Shown in pieces: positions 45,053 to 53,395 of a DNA stretch of 64,000 bases. The notes under the pieces were generated by a model. It saw only the letters and a list, made by a program, of their open reading frames with translations, did no database searches and was not told where the DNA came from. Source of the stretch: an uncultured Prevotella sp. (GTDB lineage Bacteria; Bacteroidota; Bacteroidia; Bacteroidales; Bacteroidaceae); the NCBI GenBank assembly GCA_900315775.1, contig ONAJ01000016.1:32443-96442 (forward strand), given 5' to 3'. The position numbers and the translations under genes are program-made. Within the stretch, counting starts at the first letter, position 1, and every line of letters begins with the position of its first letter.

Positions 45053-46300
45053 ATGGCTATTGTAAAACCTTTTAAAGGCATTCGTCCTCCACGCGAGTAC
45101 GTGGAGCAAGTAGAGAGTCGTCCCTATGACGTGCTTAACTCTGAAGAAGCTCGTCAAGAAGCTGGTAATAACGAGAAGAGTCTATACCGTATTATTAAAC
45201 CCGAGATTAACTTCCCTGAGGGAACTTCCGAGTATGATCCACGCGTCTATGAGAAGGCTGCAGAGAACTTCCAGATGTTCCAGGATAAAGGCTGGCTCGT
45301 CCAAGACCCCAAGGAACAGTACTATATCTATGCACAGACAATGAACGGAAAGACGCAGTACGGTCTTGTAGTATGTGCCCATTGTGACGACTATGCTCGT
45401 GGTGTTATCAAGAAGCATGAGCTGACACGTCGTGATAAGGAGGAAGACCGTATGAAACATGTTCGCGTGAATAACGCCAACATAGAACCGGTGTTCTTTG
45501 CCTATCCTGACAACAGCGTTCTCGATGCTCTCATCATGCGCTATGCTGCCACAGAACCTGTCTATGACTTTATTGCTCCCATTGACGGTTTCCGTCATCA
45601 GTTCTGGTGCGTTGCCGACGACAAGGATATTGCCACCATCACTGAGGAGTTCCGCAAGATGCCGTCACTTTACATTGCTGACGGCCATCATCGTTCTGCA
45701 GCAGCGGCCCTTGTTGGAGCAGAAAAGCAGAAACAGAATCCAAATCATCGTGGCGATGAAGAATATAACTATTTCATGGCTGTATGCTTCCAGGCAAGTC
45801 AGTTGACAATTCTTGATTATAATCGTGTGGTAAAAGATCTAAACGGCTTAACATCAGAGCAATTCCTTGATGCATTGAAGAAGAACTTCGATGTTGTTGA
45901 TAAGGGTACAGAAATATATAAACCCGAACATCTTCATGAGTTCTCACTGTACCTTGACGGACATTGGTTCTCACTGACGGCAAAGGAAGGTACCTATGAT
46001 AATAACGACCCGATAGGTGTACTCGATGTTGACATATCTTCACGTCTTATTCTTGATGAGATCCTTAACATTGGTGACCTCCGTTCTTCACAGCGTATAG
46101 ACTTTGTAGGAGGTCTTCGTGGTCTTGGTGAGTTGAAACGTCGTGTTGACAGCGGTGAGATGCGAGCAGCCCTCGCTCTTTATCCTGTATCAATGAAACA
46201 GATTATGGACATTGCCGACAGCGGAAAAATAATGCCACCAAAGGCAACTTGGTTCGAACCGAAACTCCGTTCAGGATTGGTAATACACAAGTTGGTATAA
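45053..46300 (+). CDS. DUF1015 family protein
   Basis: A 415-residue cytoplasmic protein matching DUF1015: N-terminal KPFKGIRPPREYVEQVESRPYDVL, the central YIADGHHRSAAA motif and C-terminal PKATWFEPKLRSGLVIHKL. The family is conserved, and in Bacteroidetes it often lies near serine-pathway genes. Its biochemical role is unsettled; the GHHR motif suggests phosphate or metal chemistry. The putative start is the ATG after AGTAAATAAAA. Confidence 0.9.
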   Translation: MAIVKPFKGIRPPREYVEQVESRPYDVLNSEEARQEAGNNEKSLYRIIKPEINFPEGTSEYDPRVYEKAAENFQMFQDKGWLVQDPKEQYYIYAQTMNGKTQYGLVVCAHCDDYARGVIKKHELTRRDKEEDRMKHVRVNNANIEPVFFAYPDNSVLDALIMRYAATEPVYDFIAPIDGFRHQFWCVADDKDIATITEEFRKMPSLYIADGHHRSAAAALVGAEKQKQNPNHRGDEEYNYFMAVCFQASQLTILDYNRVVKDLNGLTSEQFLDALKKNFDVVDKGTEIYKPEHLHEFSLYLDGHWFSLTAKEGTYDNNDPIGVLDVDISSRLILDEILNIGDLRSSQRIDFVGGLRGLGELKRRVDSGEMRAALALYPVSMKQIMDIADSGKIMPPKATWFEPKLRSGLVIHKLV

Positions 46301-46313
46301 ATGTTATAATACC

Positions 46314-47291
46314 GTGTGTAGATACTTGACGACGCTCGTAATGATGGGTGCTCTGACTTTGCCTATGGCAGCGCAGAGCATCCTTCATCGTGCTGACAGC
46401 ATACTTTCAGAATATTATTTCCGTGATGACGGCATTGACACCTCGTACGTGGTAAGACCACAGGAGAAGTGGACGCTATCAGCAAAGATGAACGTATCAG
46501 GAACGACATTGGAGTCGGAGGGCATTGACCAAGGAAAGCATTTTAAGTCTAAACTGCATGCAGATAATAAGGCAACGGTAAGTATTGGCGTGAATTACTT
46601 AGGACTAGGACTTAGTCTTGCAGTTAATCCAGCCAAGTTGTCGGGAAAATATAGTGATCTTGAGATAGGATTCAGGAGCTACGGACGCCGTTTTGGGTTC
46701 GACGTAGTATATCAAGATGCGAAGAACTTCAAGGGATGGCACGACCACGAAGGCATGTCGAGAATATATCTGTCTGACGATATTATACACGTAAAGACAC
46801 TTAACGTCAATGCCTTCTATGTATTTAATAGTAAGAAATTCTCATATCCTGCGGCTTTCTCGCAGAGCTATATTCAGCGTCGTTCTGCCGGTGGATTTAT
46901 GTTGGCGTTGTCGGGACAAGGACAGCGTGCAAACCTGGAAGGGAAAAACCAGATGAACCTGAAGATGTTTAACATTGGTATTGGAGCGGGCTATGGTTAT
47001 AACTTCGTGCCGGGACGTGGATGGCTGCTGCACATCTCGTCGTTGCCGACATTCATTGTGTACAGCAAGACATCGCTATCCTTTGACGCAGAGAAAATAC
47101 CTTTAAACTATCATTTCCCAGAGGTTATTATCACGGGTAGAGGGGCGGTGGTTAAGCAGTGGAAGAGAACTTATCTTGGAACGTCAATGCTCTTTAACTT
47201 CACCAATGTGGGGTACAAGAAGCATCTTGAGATACACAACATAAAGTGGGATATACAAGCATTTTTTGGAATACGGTTAGGGAAGAAGTAA
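46314..47291 (+). CDS. DUF4421 family outer-membrane-associated protein
   Basis: A 325-residue exported protein. The start is a GTG (MCRYLTTLVMMGALTLPMAAQ), giving a normal signal peptide cut after AAQ. Blocks SKLHADNKATVSIGVNYLGLGLSLAVNP, SFDAEKIPLNYHFPEVIITGRGAVV and the terminal IQAFFGIRLGKK match DUF4421, a predicted beta-barrel-like family of unknown function in Bacteroidetes. It is separated from DUF1015 by 13 bp. Confidence 0.82.
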   Translation: MCRYLTTLVMMGALTLPMAAQSILHRADSILSEYYFRDDGIDTSYVVRPQEKWTLSAKMNVSGTTLESEGIDQGKHFKSKLHADNKATVSIGVNYLGLGLSLAVNPAKLSGKYSDLEIGFRSYGRRFGFDVVYQDAKNFKGWHDHEGMSRIYLSDDIIHVKTLNVNAFYVFNSKKFSYPAAFSQSYIQRRSAGGFMLALSGQGQRANLEGKNQMNLKMFNIGIGAGYGYNFVPGRGWLLHISSLPTFIVYSKTSLSFDAEKIPLNYHFPEVIITGRGAVVKQWKRTYLGTSMLFNFTNVGYKKHLEIHNIKWDIQAFFGIRLGKK

Positions 47292-47300
47292 TAAATAATT

Positions 47301-48209
47301 ATGAGATACGGAATTATTGGTTCTGGCGCCATTGGCGGATATTATGGAGCAAAATTAGCTCGTGCAGGACAGGAAGTACATTTCCTGCTGCGTAGCGACT
47401 ATGAGTATGTGAAACAGCACGGACTGCAGGTAGACTCCTGCGATGGATCGTTCCATCTGGCTGATGTAAATGCCTATCTACATACGGAGGACATGCCGCA
47501 GTGTGACGTGGTGCTCGTATGCCTAAAATCTGTCAATAATAGCAAGTTACAGTCGCTGCTGCCGCCATTGCTCCACGACCATACCCTGGTGGTACTCATC
47601 CAGAACGGCATTGGGGTGGAGGAGGATGTGCAGAAGATGTTCCCCGACGTACAGTTGGCTGCCGGACTGGCATTTATATGTTCTGCCAAGACAGAGCCTG
47701 GCGTTGTCAATCATCAGTTTTATGGCAATATCAATCTTGCCAACTATTCATGTCGTGACGAGACACAGATGAAGGCCGTCGTCGATGAGTTCCGCGAGGC
47801 AGGCATCGAGACGGCACTGGTGGAATATCACGAGGCACGATGGAAGAAAGCGGTGTGGAACATGCCCTTCAATGGTATGACAGTAGCCCTGCTGACGCAG
47901 ACCGACCTGCTGATGAAGAACCCGTCCACCCGACAGTTGATTCGCGAACAGATGATGGAGGTTGTCAATGCTGCCCAGCATCTGGGCGTGAAGAACGTGG
48001 ACGCCGCCTTTGCCGATAAGATGATAGCTATGACAGATTCTATGATACCTTATTCGCCCTCCATGCGACTGGACTACGACTTCCATCGTTCTATGGAGAT
48101 ATACTATCTTTATACCCGTCCCATAGAGATGGCCCGCGCAGCTGGCTACCGTATGCCTAAATTGGAGATGTTGGAGGCGGAGCTACGTTTCCTGGAGGAA
48201 AACCGGTGA
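47301..48209 (+). CDS. panE: 2-dehydropantoate 2-reductase (ketopantoate reductase family)
   Basis: An NADPH-dependent reductase of the pantothenate pathway. The N-terminal Rossmann motif GSGAIGGYYGAKLARAGQEVHFLLR, CDVVLVCLKS, and the catalytic Lys/Glu region (EYHEARWKKAVWNMPFN) are present. A C-terminal helical domain contains SMRLDYDFHRSMEIYY. 302 residues is typical. Paralogues with other substrates exist, so the symbol is likely but not certain. Confidence 0.88.
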   Translation: MRYGIIGSGAIGGYYGAKLARAGQEVHFLLRSDYEYVKQHGLQVDSCDGSFHLADVNAYLHTEDMPQCDVVLVCLKSVNNSKLQSLLPPLLHDHTLVVLIQNGIGVEEDVQKMFPDVQLAAGLAFICSAKTEPGVVNHQFYGNINLANYSCRDETQMKAVVDEFREAGIETALVEYHEARWKKAVWNMPFNGMTVALLTQTDLLMKNPSTRQLIREQMMEVVNAAQHLGVKNVDAAFADKMIAMTDSMIPYSPSMRLDYDFHRSMEIYYLYTRPIEMARAAGYRMPKLEMLEAELRFLEENR

Positions 48210-48216
48210 TTTACCT

Positions 48217-49239
48217 TTATTGTTTCAGAGCATCATAAGTAGCATCATCCACAGGCTCGCACCACTTGTTTGAGGCATCTTCTTTTACATCTTTATGATA
48301 TGTAAGGTGCTGGAACCATGAGTCTTTCTGAGCTCCATGCCAATGCTTTACCTCTGCAGGGATGGCGATGACGGTGCCGGGAGTCATCTCAACAGGATCC
48401 TTGCCCCATTCCTGATACCAGCCACGGCCTGCAACGCAAATCAATACCTGTACCTGCTTGTGGTGGATGTGCCAGTTGTTGCGGCAACCAGGCTCGAAGG
48501 TGACATTCATCACACCACCACCGACATCTGCCAGATAACTCTGGCCAATGAAATACTTGCCGTAAGGATTGGGCTCACCTTTGGGCCATTTGGTGCTCAA
48601 GGTATAGCCTTCTTTGCAGAGCCATGTACAGAGTTCATCAATCAACTGTTGACTGTTACCCATATTCACGGCACCCTGCTTGTGGGCAGCAAGTTGTGGG
48701 GCAACACCTTCAAGACCACTCAGAGCTGCTACGGTAACTATCTCGCGGTCGGCAGCAGAGAGCTGGTCGCCAGCGAAGATGTCACCAAAGAGGTGCGACT
48801 TCAGATAGTAGTCATCCTGTGGACAGAACTCATAGTTGAAGGGCTTTCCTGAGAGCTGCGTCTGGTTCTTTGTTCCCAGTTCGTAGGATTTCTTGGCATC
48901 ATCCCATTCTGCAGGACGCGTCCAAGGCTTGCCTTCCTTCCAGACCCCCTCCAAACCTCCCCGAGGGGAGGCTTCCAAGACCTTACTCAGCACTCCAAGT
49001 GCATTCAGACTTCGTGGGAAGCCAGTATAGGCATAGAGTTGCGAGAAAGCCTCCTTCAGTTCGTTGACGGTTACACCCTTGTCGAGCGCCATCCGCACAG
49101 CTGGCTCCAAACGATTCATATCTCCCTGTGCCATCAGGCAGGCACATGCTGCCAATCCCTTTTGACGCTCCGTCAGCGTCTGACTGTTTGCTGTTACCAT
49201 AGTCATCATGATTAATATAGCAAAAAATAATCTTCTCAT
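48217..49239 (-). CDS. Carboxymuconolactone decarboxylase - cupin fusion, secreted
   Basis: A 340-residue protein: signal peptide 1-19, then two CMD (AhpD-like) segments at about residues 22-95 and 140-225 (REIVTVAALSGLEGVAPQLAAHKQGAVN), and a C-terminal cupin (about 240-330) with HIHHKQVQVLICVAGRGWYQEWG and the HWH-type metal-site motif PAEVKHWHGA. The CMD segment has no CxxC. The stretch EASPRGGLEGVWKEG is encoded by the palindromic repeat at 48942 and looks inserted between the CMD halves. Same operon as the alpha/beta hydrolase (1 bp apart). Confidence 0.88.
   Translation of the reverse strand: MRRLFFAILIMMTMVTANSQTLTERQKGLAACACLMAQGDMNRLEPAVRMALDKGVTVNELKEAFSQLYAYTGFPRSLNALGVLSKVLEASPRGGLEGVWKEGKPWTRPAEWDDAKKSYELGTKNQTQLSGKPFNYEFCPQDDYYLKSHLFGDIFAGDQLSAADREIVTVAALSGLEGVAPQLAAHKQGAVNMGNSQQLIDELCTWLCKEGYTLSTKWPKGEPNPYGKYFIGQSYLADVGGGVMNVTFEPGCRNNWHIHHKQVQVLICVAGRGWYQEWGKDPVEMTPGTVIAIPAEVKHWHGAQKDSWFQHLTYHKDVKEDASNKWCEPVDDATYDALKQ
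48942..48972 (-). repeat. CCTCCCC palindromic repeat, copy 4, inside a coding sequence
   Basis: AGACCCCCTCCAAACCTCCC followed by CGAGGGGAGGC. On the minus strand it encodes SPRGGLEGV in frame within the CMD-cupin gene. Confidence 0.8.
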
Positions 49240-49240
49240 A

Positions 49241-50380
49241 TTACTTTAAATTCTTGGTGAAAAACTCTGCCAATGTGTCCCAAGGAATCATGTTCTTGGG
49301 TTGACCCTTACCTTCCTTTTCCTCGTAGCCTCCGTCGTAGAGGTCGCAGTGGGTGGCATCGGGGATGATGAGCAGCTGCTTGTTCTCGGGGTTGGGATTT
49401 GGCTCACCAACAAACTTATAACCCTCTGCCTTACCATCTACCATATAGTGATATGCAGCCTCGCCAAAGTAGCGCGAGTGGGCATCAGCACCGTGCATCA
49501 CAAGAACGGCAGAGCGGATCTCGTTGATGTAGTAGAGGAATCGGCTGTTGGCATATGCCTGCGTACCGATGACACGCCAGCCGTCGTTAGAGTTGCCTGA
49601 GCGCTTGTGGTAGCCACGTGGGGTCTTGTAGTAGTCGTAGTAATCGTGCACGAAGTTGGGTGCCTGTGGTGGCACGGTGTCAAGCACACCTCCAGCCATC
49701 GCGTTTGGGTCGGTGAGGCGTTGTTTTGAGAGGTTCTCACGATTCCTGTGGCGCCACTGCTCGTTGTCGAAAGCATCGTTATAATCGTTGCCGCTGACGC
49801 GGGTCATATCATACATCGTTGAAGCTACGGTAGCCTTGATACGTGTATCGGCAGCGGCAGCATTCAGGGCGATGCCACCCCAACCGCAGATGCCGATGAT
49901 GCCAATCTTCTCGGCATCCACATTGTCCTGCTTCGAAAGAAAATCAACAGCAGCCATGAAGTCCTCGGTATTGATGTCGGGTGATGCTGTGCGACGTGGC
50001 TCACCGCTACTTTCACCCGTATAAGAAGGGTCGAAAGCCAGTGCCACGAAACCACGCTCTGCCATCTTCATGGCATAGAGTCCACTGCACTGCTCCTTCA
50101 CGGCACCAAAGGGACCAGAGACCGCAATGGCAGGTAATTTTTTTCCCCTCTCTTTGGAGGGGTCGGGGGAGGCTGGTGTATAGAGGTCTGCCGCCAGCGT
50201 CAGTCCATACTGTGTCTCAAACGTCACCTTCTTGTGATTCACTTTCTCGCTTAGCGGAAACACCTTGTCCCACTCCTGCGTCAATTCCAATTCCTGTTTC
50301 ATATCGTTATTAATAGTTTGTTTGTTGTTGCATGCCACAAGCATCCCGCCCAGCAGCATTGCGATGAATATTTTTCTCAT
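49241..50380 (-). CDS. Alpha/beta hydrolase, dienelactone-hydrolase-like lipoprotein
   Basis: A 379-residue protein with lipobox LVAC near residue 16. The hydrolase core carries the nucleophile elbow GIIGICGWGG, in which Cys replaces the usual Ser as in dienelactone-hydrolase-like families, an oxyanion region AIAVSGPFGAVKEQ, and the C-terminal His in PDATHCDLYDGG. The segment PASPDPSKERGKK is encoded by the palindromic repeat at 50145. Its substrate is unknown. The neighbours suggest a quinone, lactone or aldehyde detoxification or catabolic path. Confidence 0.85.
   Translation of the reverse strand: MRKIFIAMLLGGMLVACNNKQTINNDMKQELELTQEWDKVFPLSEKVNHKKVTFETQYGLTLAADLYTPASPDPSKERGKKLPAIAVSGPFGAVKEQCSGLYAMKMAERGFVALAFDPSYTGESSGEPRRTASPDINTEDFMAAVDFLSKQDNVDAEKIGIIGICGWGGIALNAAAADTRIKATVASTMYDMTRVSGNDYNDAFDNEQWRHRNRENLSKQRLTDPNAMAGGVLDTVPPQAPNFVHDYYDYYKTPRGYHKRSGNSNDGWRVIGTQAYANSRFLYYINEIRSAVLVMHGADAHSRYFGEAAYHYMVDGKAEGYKFVGEPNPNPENKQLLIIPDATHCDLYDGGYEEKEGKGQPKNMIPWDTLAEFFTKNLK
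50145..50173 (-). repeat. CCTCCCC palindromic repeat, copy 5, inside a coding sequence
   Basis: CCCCTCTCTTTGGAGGGGTC followed by GGGGGAGGC, translated in frame inside the alpha/beta hydrolase near its N-terminus. Confidence 0.8.
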
Positions 50381-50949
50381 AATATAACTTTTTTTCCATT
50401 CTTAACATATATCCCTTTTGAAGGGTTTCCCACTTTCACGGCATTCAGAGAATAATATTCTCCATTTTCCAAACGATTACCATTGACGCTCTTGATGGCG
50501 GTCGTACCTGAAGTAAGCGAAAGTGTCACACTGATGTTGTTTTGGCCTGCTTTGAGAAAAGTGCGTAGTTCACTCTCTGACAGTCCGTCGATATGTCCTA
50601 AACGAGTATAGCTCCAAGAGTTTGAATCGTAGAAGATACAGATGTTGCTGCCGTTATAGAGAACGACATCTCCAGGCTGAGCTGTCATCTGCTCATTTTT
50701 CGTTGTCAGCGATCTGCCCAAAGAGCCCCATATCTCGAAATCGTTGTCGTTAAGAGTTACTGTTATGGAGGCATCCTGTAGTGCAGCAACCAACTCTTGT
50801 GTTGCAGTATTGTTCACCAGCGTCACGCTCTGCGTTTGTCCGCCGATGGTGATATATATCTTATCCATAGTAGTTTGTGCTATTACTTCGTTATCTGCGG
50901 AGCAGCAGCAGAACAACATTGCTGCGAGAAATAATATAATCTTTTTCAT
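50377..50949 (-). CDS. Cyclophilin-like fold protein with C-terminal surface-type tail
   Basis: A 190-residue exported protein. The N-terminus is hydrophobic with a Cys cluster (LFCCCSA), so it may be a lipoprotein. Residues 30-145 fit the small cyclophilin-like domain family (KIYITIGGQTQSVTLVNN, PGDVVLYNGSNICIFYDSNSWSYTRLGHID). It then has a 40-residue extension ending SKGIYVKNGKKVIL, similar to the tails of the big surface proteins at 20 and 22 kb. It overlaps the alpha/beta hydrolase start by 4 bp. Confidence 0.78.
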   Translation of the reverse strand: MKKIILFLAAMLFCCCSADNEVIAQTTMDKIYITIGGQTQSVTLVNNTATQELVAALQDASITVTLNDNDFEIWGSLGRSLTTKNEQMTAQPGDVVLYNGSNICIFYDSNSWSYTRLGHIDGLSESELRTFLKAGQNNISVTLSLTSGTTAIKSVNGNRLENGEYYSLNAVKVGNPSKGIYVKNGKKVIL

Positions 50950-50951
50950 CG

Positions 50952-52034
50952 TTATCTTTGTTTTTTGAATATTTGTTTCATCGTCTCTGGGTCAAGAGGC
51001 TTCATCGTGGGCAGTTTCAGGTCTTTCACCATGTGAAGTGTTCCCTGTTTGTACTTTTGGAAGTGGTCGGTCTTCAAGTGTTGTTGATAGGCTTCCTCGG
51101 AAGCATAGATCTCAAGGATGCGAATCTTTGTGGAGTCCTCGGCACTCTGCATCGGGTATAGACAGATGACACATGGCTCACGTTCTATACTGAGACGATC
51201 CACCTCGTTGGCAATTTCAAGATATTCCGTCAGATACTGCGGATAGACCTCAATCTCTGCAATGCGTACAATCATGTTTGCCGCTGCAATCGCTGCCGAT
51301 GGCTTTTCTGTCGTCTGCCCAAACAACCACTTTGCATTTTTGTAGATTATCATCTCTTTGAATGGTGCGAGGTCAGGCTCTTTTGAGAGATAGTCCTTCA
51401 TCCTCGCCAGACTCTGCGTAAGCACTTGCGGAGCAACGTATGGATAGACGGCACGGGTCGTCTCCGAGAGATATTCCTGCATAGCGAGCGGTGTCTGCTG
51501 CATCACCTGCTTATTTACCGGCTCCGGGCGATGTGGATGCAGAATCACCACAGCCTTGCGCTCATTTAACACAGAGAAAAGCGTGTCGAGTTCTGGCGCA
51601 CCCAGATATTGTCCGTCAACATTCGTTGCCAGTTTGATGCCGTCAGCCTTAAGTACATCAAGCGCATACTTCGCCTCTTCAATGGCTTTCGAGACATCGG
51701 GTAGGGGCAGAGTTGCACAGAACAGAAATCGTCCGGGGTGCTCTTTCTTTATGCGAGCGGCAGCTTCGTTGGTTTGTCTCACTACTTCAGCCGATGATGG
51801 CTGTGGCGCAGCCAACGTCAATACCGACATCTCTACACCAACTTCGTCCACCCACTTCAGATGATTCTCTACATTGTACTTCGGCAAGGGGAATCCCTCG
51901 TCCATCAGTCGTCCCTCGTTTTCGAGAGCCGACACAAACTCAGGAGTGATGATGTGGCTGTGCACATCAATCACGCCCTGAGCGAATACGTTTGCTGCTA
52001 TCATAAGACCCAGCAATAATGCTTTAATTCTCAA
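50952..52034 (-). CDS. Amidohydrolase with internal deletion, fused to an ABM (monooxygenase-like) domain
   Basis: A 360-residue secreted protein starting at TTG within 7-bp repeats; signal peptide to FAQ. Residues 20-196 match the amidohydrolase-2/ACMSD family (DVHSHI metal ligands at 25/27, ILHPHRP). Then ETTRAV is followed at once by YPYVAPQVLTQSLARM. In family members these are separated by about 100 residues containing a conserved His and the GSDYPY metal Asp, so the core is probably deleted in frame and inactive. Residues 254-345 form an antibiotic-biosynthesis-monooxygenase-like ferredoxin fold (RIAEIEVYPQYL...RILEIYASEEAYQQHLKT). Fusion and frame are intact. Confidence 0.75.
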   Translation of the reverse strand: MRIKALLLGLMIAANVFAQGVIDVHSHIITPEFVSALENEGRLMDEGFPLPKYNVENHLKWVDEVGVEMSVLTLAAPQPSSAEVVRQTNEAAARIKKEHPGRFLFCATLPLPDVSKAIEEAKYALDVLKADGIKLATNVDGQYLGAPELDTLFSVLNERKAVVILHPHRPEPVNKQVMQQTPLAMQEYLSETTRAVYPYVAPQVLTQSLARMKDYLSKEPDLAPFKEMIIYKNAKWLFGQTTEKPSAAIAAANMIVRIAEIEVYPQYLTEYLEIANEVDRLSIEREPCVICLYPMQSAEDSTKIRILEIYASEEAYQQHLKTDHFQKYKQGTLHMVKDLKLPTMKPLDPETMKQIFKKQR

Positions 52035-52062
52035 TTTTCAATTCTCAATTTTCAATTATCAA
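52026..52062 (-). repeat. 7-bp tandem repeat (TCAATTT/TCAATTC)
   Basis: Four 7-bp units plus remainder. It contains the stop codon of the alcohol dehydrogenase (52059-52061) and the presumed TTG start of the amidohydrolase (52032-52034). Confidence 0.85.
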
Positions 52063-53225
52063 AGGCTATCCTTCAGTACCTGTACTACCTCGTCACGATT
52101 CAGGATATAGTATCCTCCCTGACATATAGGGCAGGCATCGGCCATTCCCTCAATCAGCTCAGGTTTAGCACCGCAGTCGGTGATGTTCATTGCCAGACCC
52201 AGTTCGCGCATCCACTGCTCCATCGTCTCAAGACCTTCCATCGCCACCTGCTCGTCGGTCTTACCCTTGGCAGAAACGCCCCATACGTTCATGGCCAGAC
52301 GCTTGAACTTCTGAACGGCATCAGGCGACTTACTGATGAGCAGACGGTAGTATGCACCGCTGACGGCAGCGAGTGTGTGACCATGTGTGGCATCGGTAAA
52401 GGCAGCAACAGCCTGTCCCAGCATGTGAACCATCCAGTCTGTAGCCTTAGCACGATCGATGAGAGTGTTAAGTGCCCACGTAGCCGTCCACATAATGTTC
52501 GAACGAGCCTCGTAGTCCTCAGGATTAATGTTAGCTTTACGACTGCTGACGATGAGTGAACGCATCAGTCCTTCTGCGATATAGTCGCTGGTGTTGTCGT
52601 CTGTACCAGAAAGATACTGCTCAAGAATATGACTCATGATATCGTATATACCTGCCACCATCTGATACTTAGGAACGGTAAACGTGAAGCGAGGGTTGAG
52701 GATGGAGAAGTCGGGGTTGCGGAAGTTATAGAACAACTTGCGGTTTTCCGAGTGGCTGGAGATGACCGAACAGCTGTCCATCTCGGAACCTGTTCCAGCC
52801 ATTGTGAGTACACATCCTACAGGAATCCAACGGCAGGTCATGGGCTGCCAGTTCTTGAAGTAATACTCCCAAGGGTCACCATCGTACCAGGCACTTCCAG
52901 CCACTGCCTTGCAGTAGTCAACGGTAGAGCCGCCGCCCACGCCAAGGATGAAATCGACATTCTCCTTGCGAGCCGTGTGGGCTCCTTCCAATACCTTTTC
53001 TATTGTAGGATTTGGCATAACACCAGCAATCTCTATCACCTCACAGTCAGCCTTCTTCAGTTCAGCCATAACCTGGTCGTAGATGCCGTTGCGCTTAATG
53101 CTGCCGCCACCATAGCAGAGCATCACCTTCTTGCCGTAGTTTTTCAGTTCTTCACTCAGTTTGCTCAATGAATCCTCACCGAAGTGCAACTTCGTAGGAT
53201 TGTGGAATGTAAAATTGCCTAACAT
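52059..53225 (-). CDS. Iron-containing alcohol dehydrogenase
   Basis: A 388-residue group III alcohol dehydrogenase of the YqhD/BdhA type, probably NADPH-dependent aldehyde reductase. GGGS NAD-binding motif (LCYGGGSIKRNG, LGVGGGSTVDYCKA), and the metal ligands Asp and His residues in GIYDIMSHILEQYLSG and DATHGHTLAAVSGAYYR. First gene of the minus-strand cluster, divergent from an AraC regulator 170 bp away. Confidence 0.94.
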   Translation of the reverse strand: MLGNFTFHNPTKLHFGEDSLSKLSEELKNYGKKVMLCYGGGSIKRNGIYDQVMAELKKADCEVIEIAGVMPNPTIEKVLEGAHTARKENVDFILGVGGGSTVDYCKAVAGSAWYDGDPWEYYFKNWQPMTCRWIPVGCVLTMAGTGSEMDSCSVISSHSENRKLFYNFRNPDFSILNPRFTFTVPKYQMVAGIYDIMSHILEQYLSGTDDNTSDYIAEGLMRSLIVSSRKANINPEDYEARSNIMWTATWALNTLIDRAKATDWMVHMLGQAVAAFTDATHGHTLAAVSGAYYRLLISKSPDAVQKFKRLAMNVWGVSAKGKTDEQVAMEGLETMEQWMRELGLAMNITDCGAKPELIEGMADACPICQGGYYILNRDEVVQVLKDSL

Positions 53226-53264
53226 AATTTTAGTGTTTTAAAGTTTTCAATCTCATTTCGACAG

Positions 53265-53272
53265 CAAAGGTA
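53265..53272 (-). promoter_or_regulatory. -7 promoter box of the alcohol dehydrogenase operon
   Basis: TACCTTTG on the minus strand, about 40 bp upstream of the ATG. No good -33 TTTG is seen at the right distance, as expected if an activator such as the divergent AraC protein is needed. Confidence 0.5.
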
Positions 53273-53379
53273 CGCACTTTATATAATATATGTATTACAC
53301 AAATCGGCTGATTATATACCAATTTCGCAGAAAATGATAAATAATCGTCGATTTCCTACCATTATTAGATTATTTTATA

Positions 53380-53387
53380 TATTTTTG
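53380..53387 (+). promoter_or_regulatory. -7 promoter box of the AraC regulator gene
   Basis: TATTTTTG followed by CCACC, 8 bp before the ATG at 53396, implying an almost leaderless mRNA or a later start. Confidence 0.5.
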
Positions 53388-53395
53388 CCACCTAT

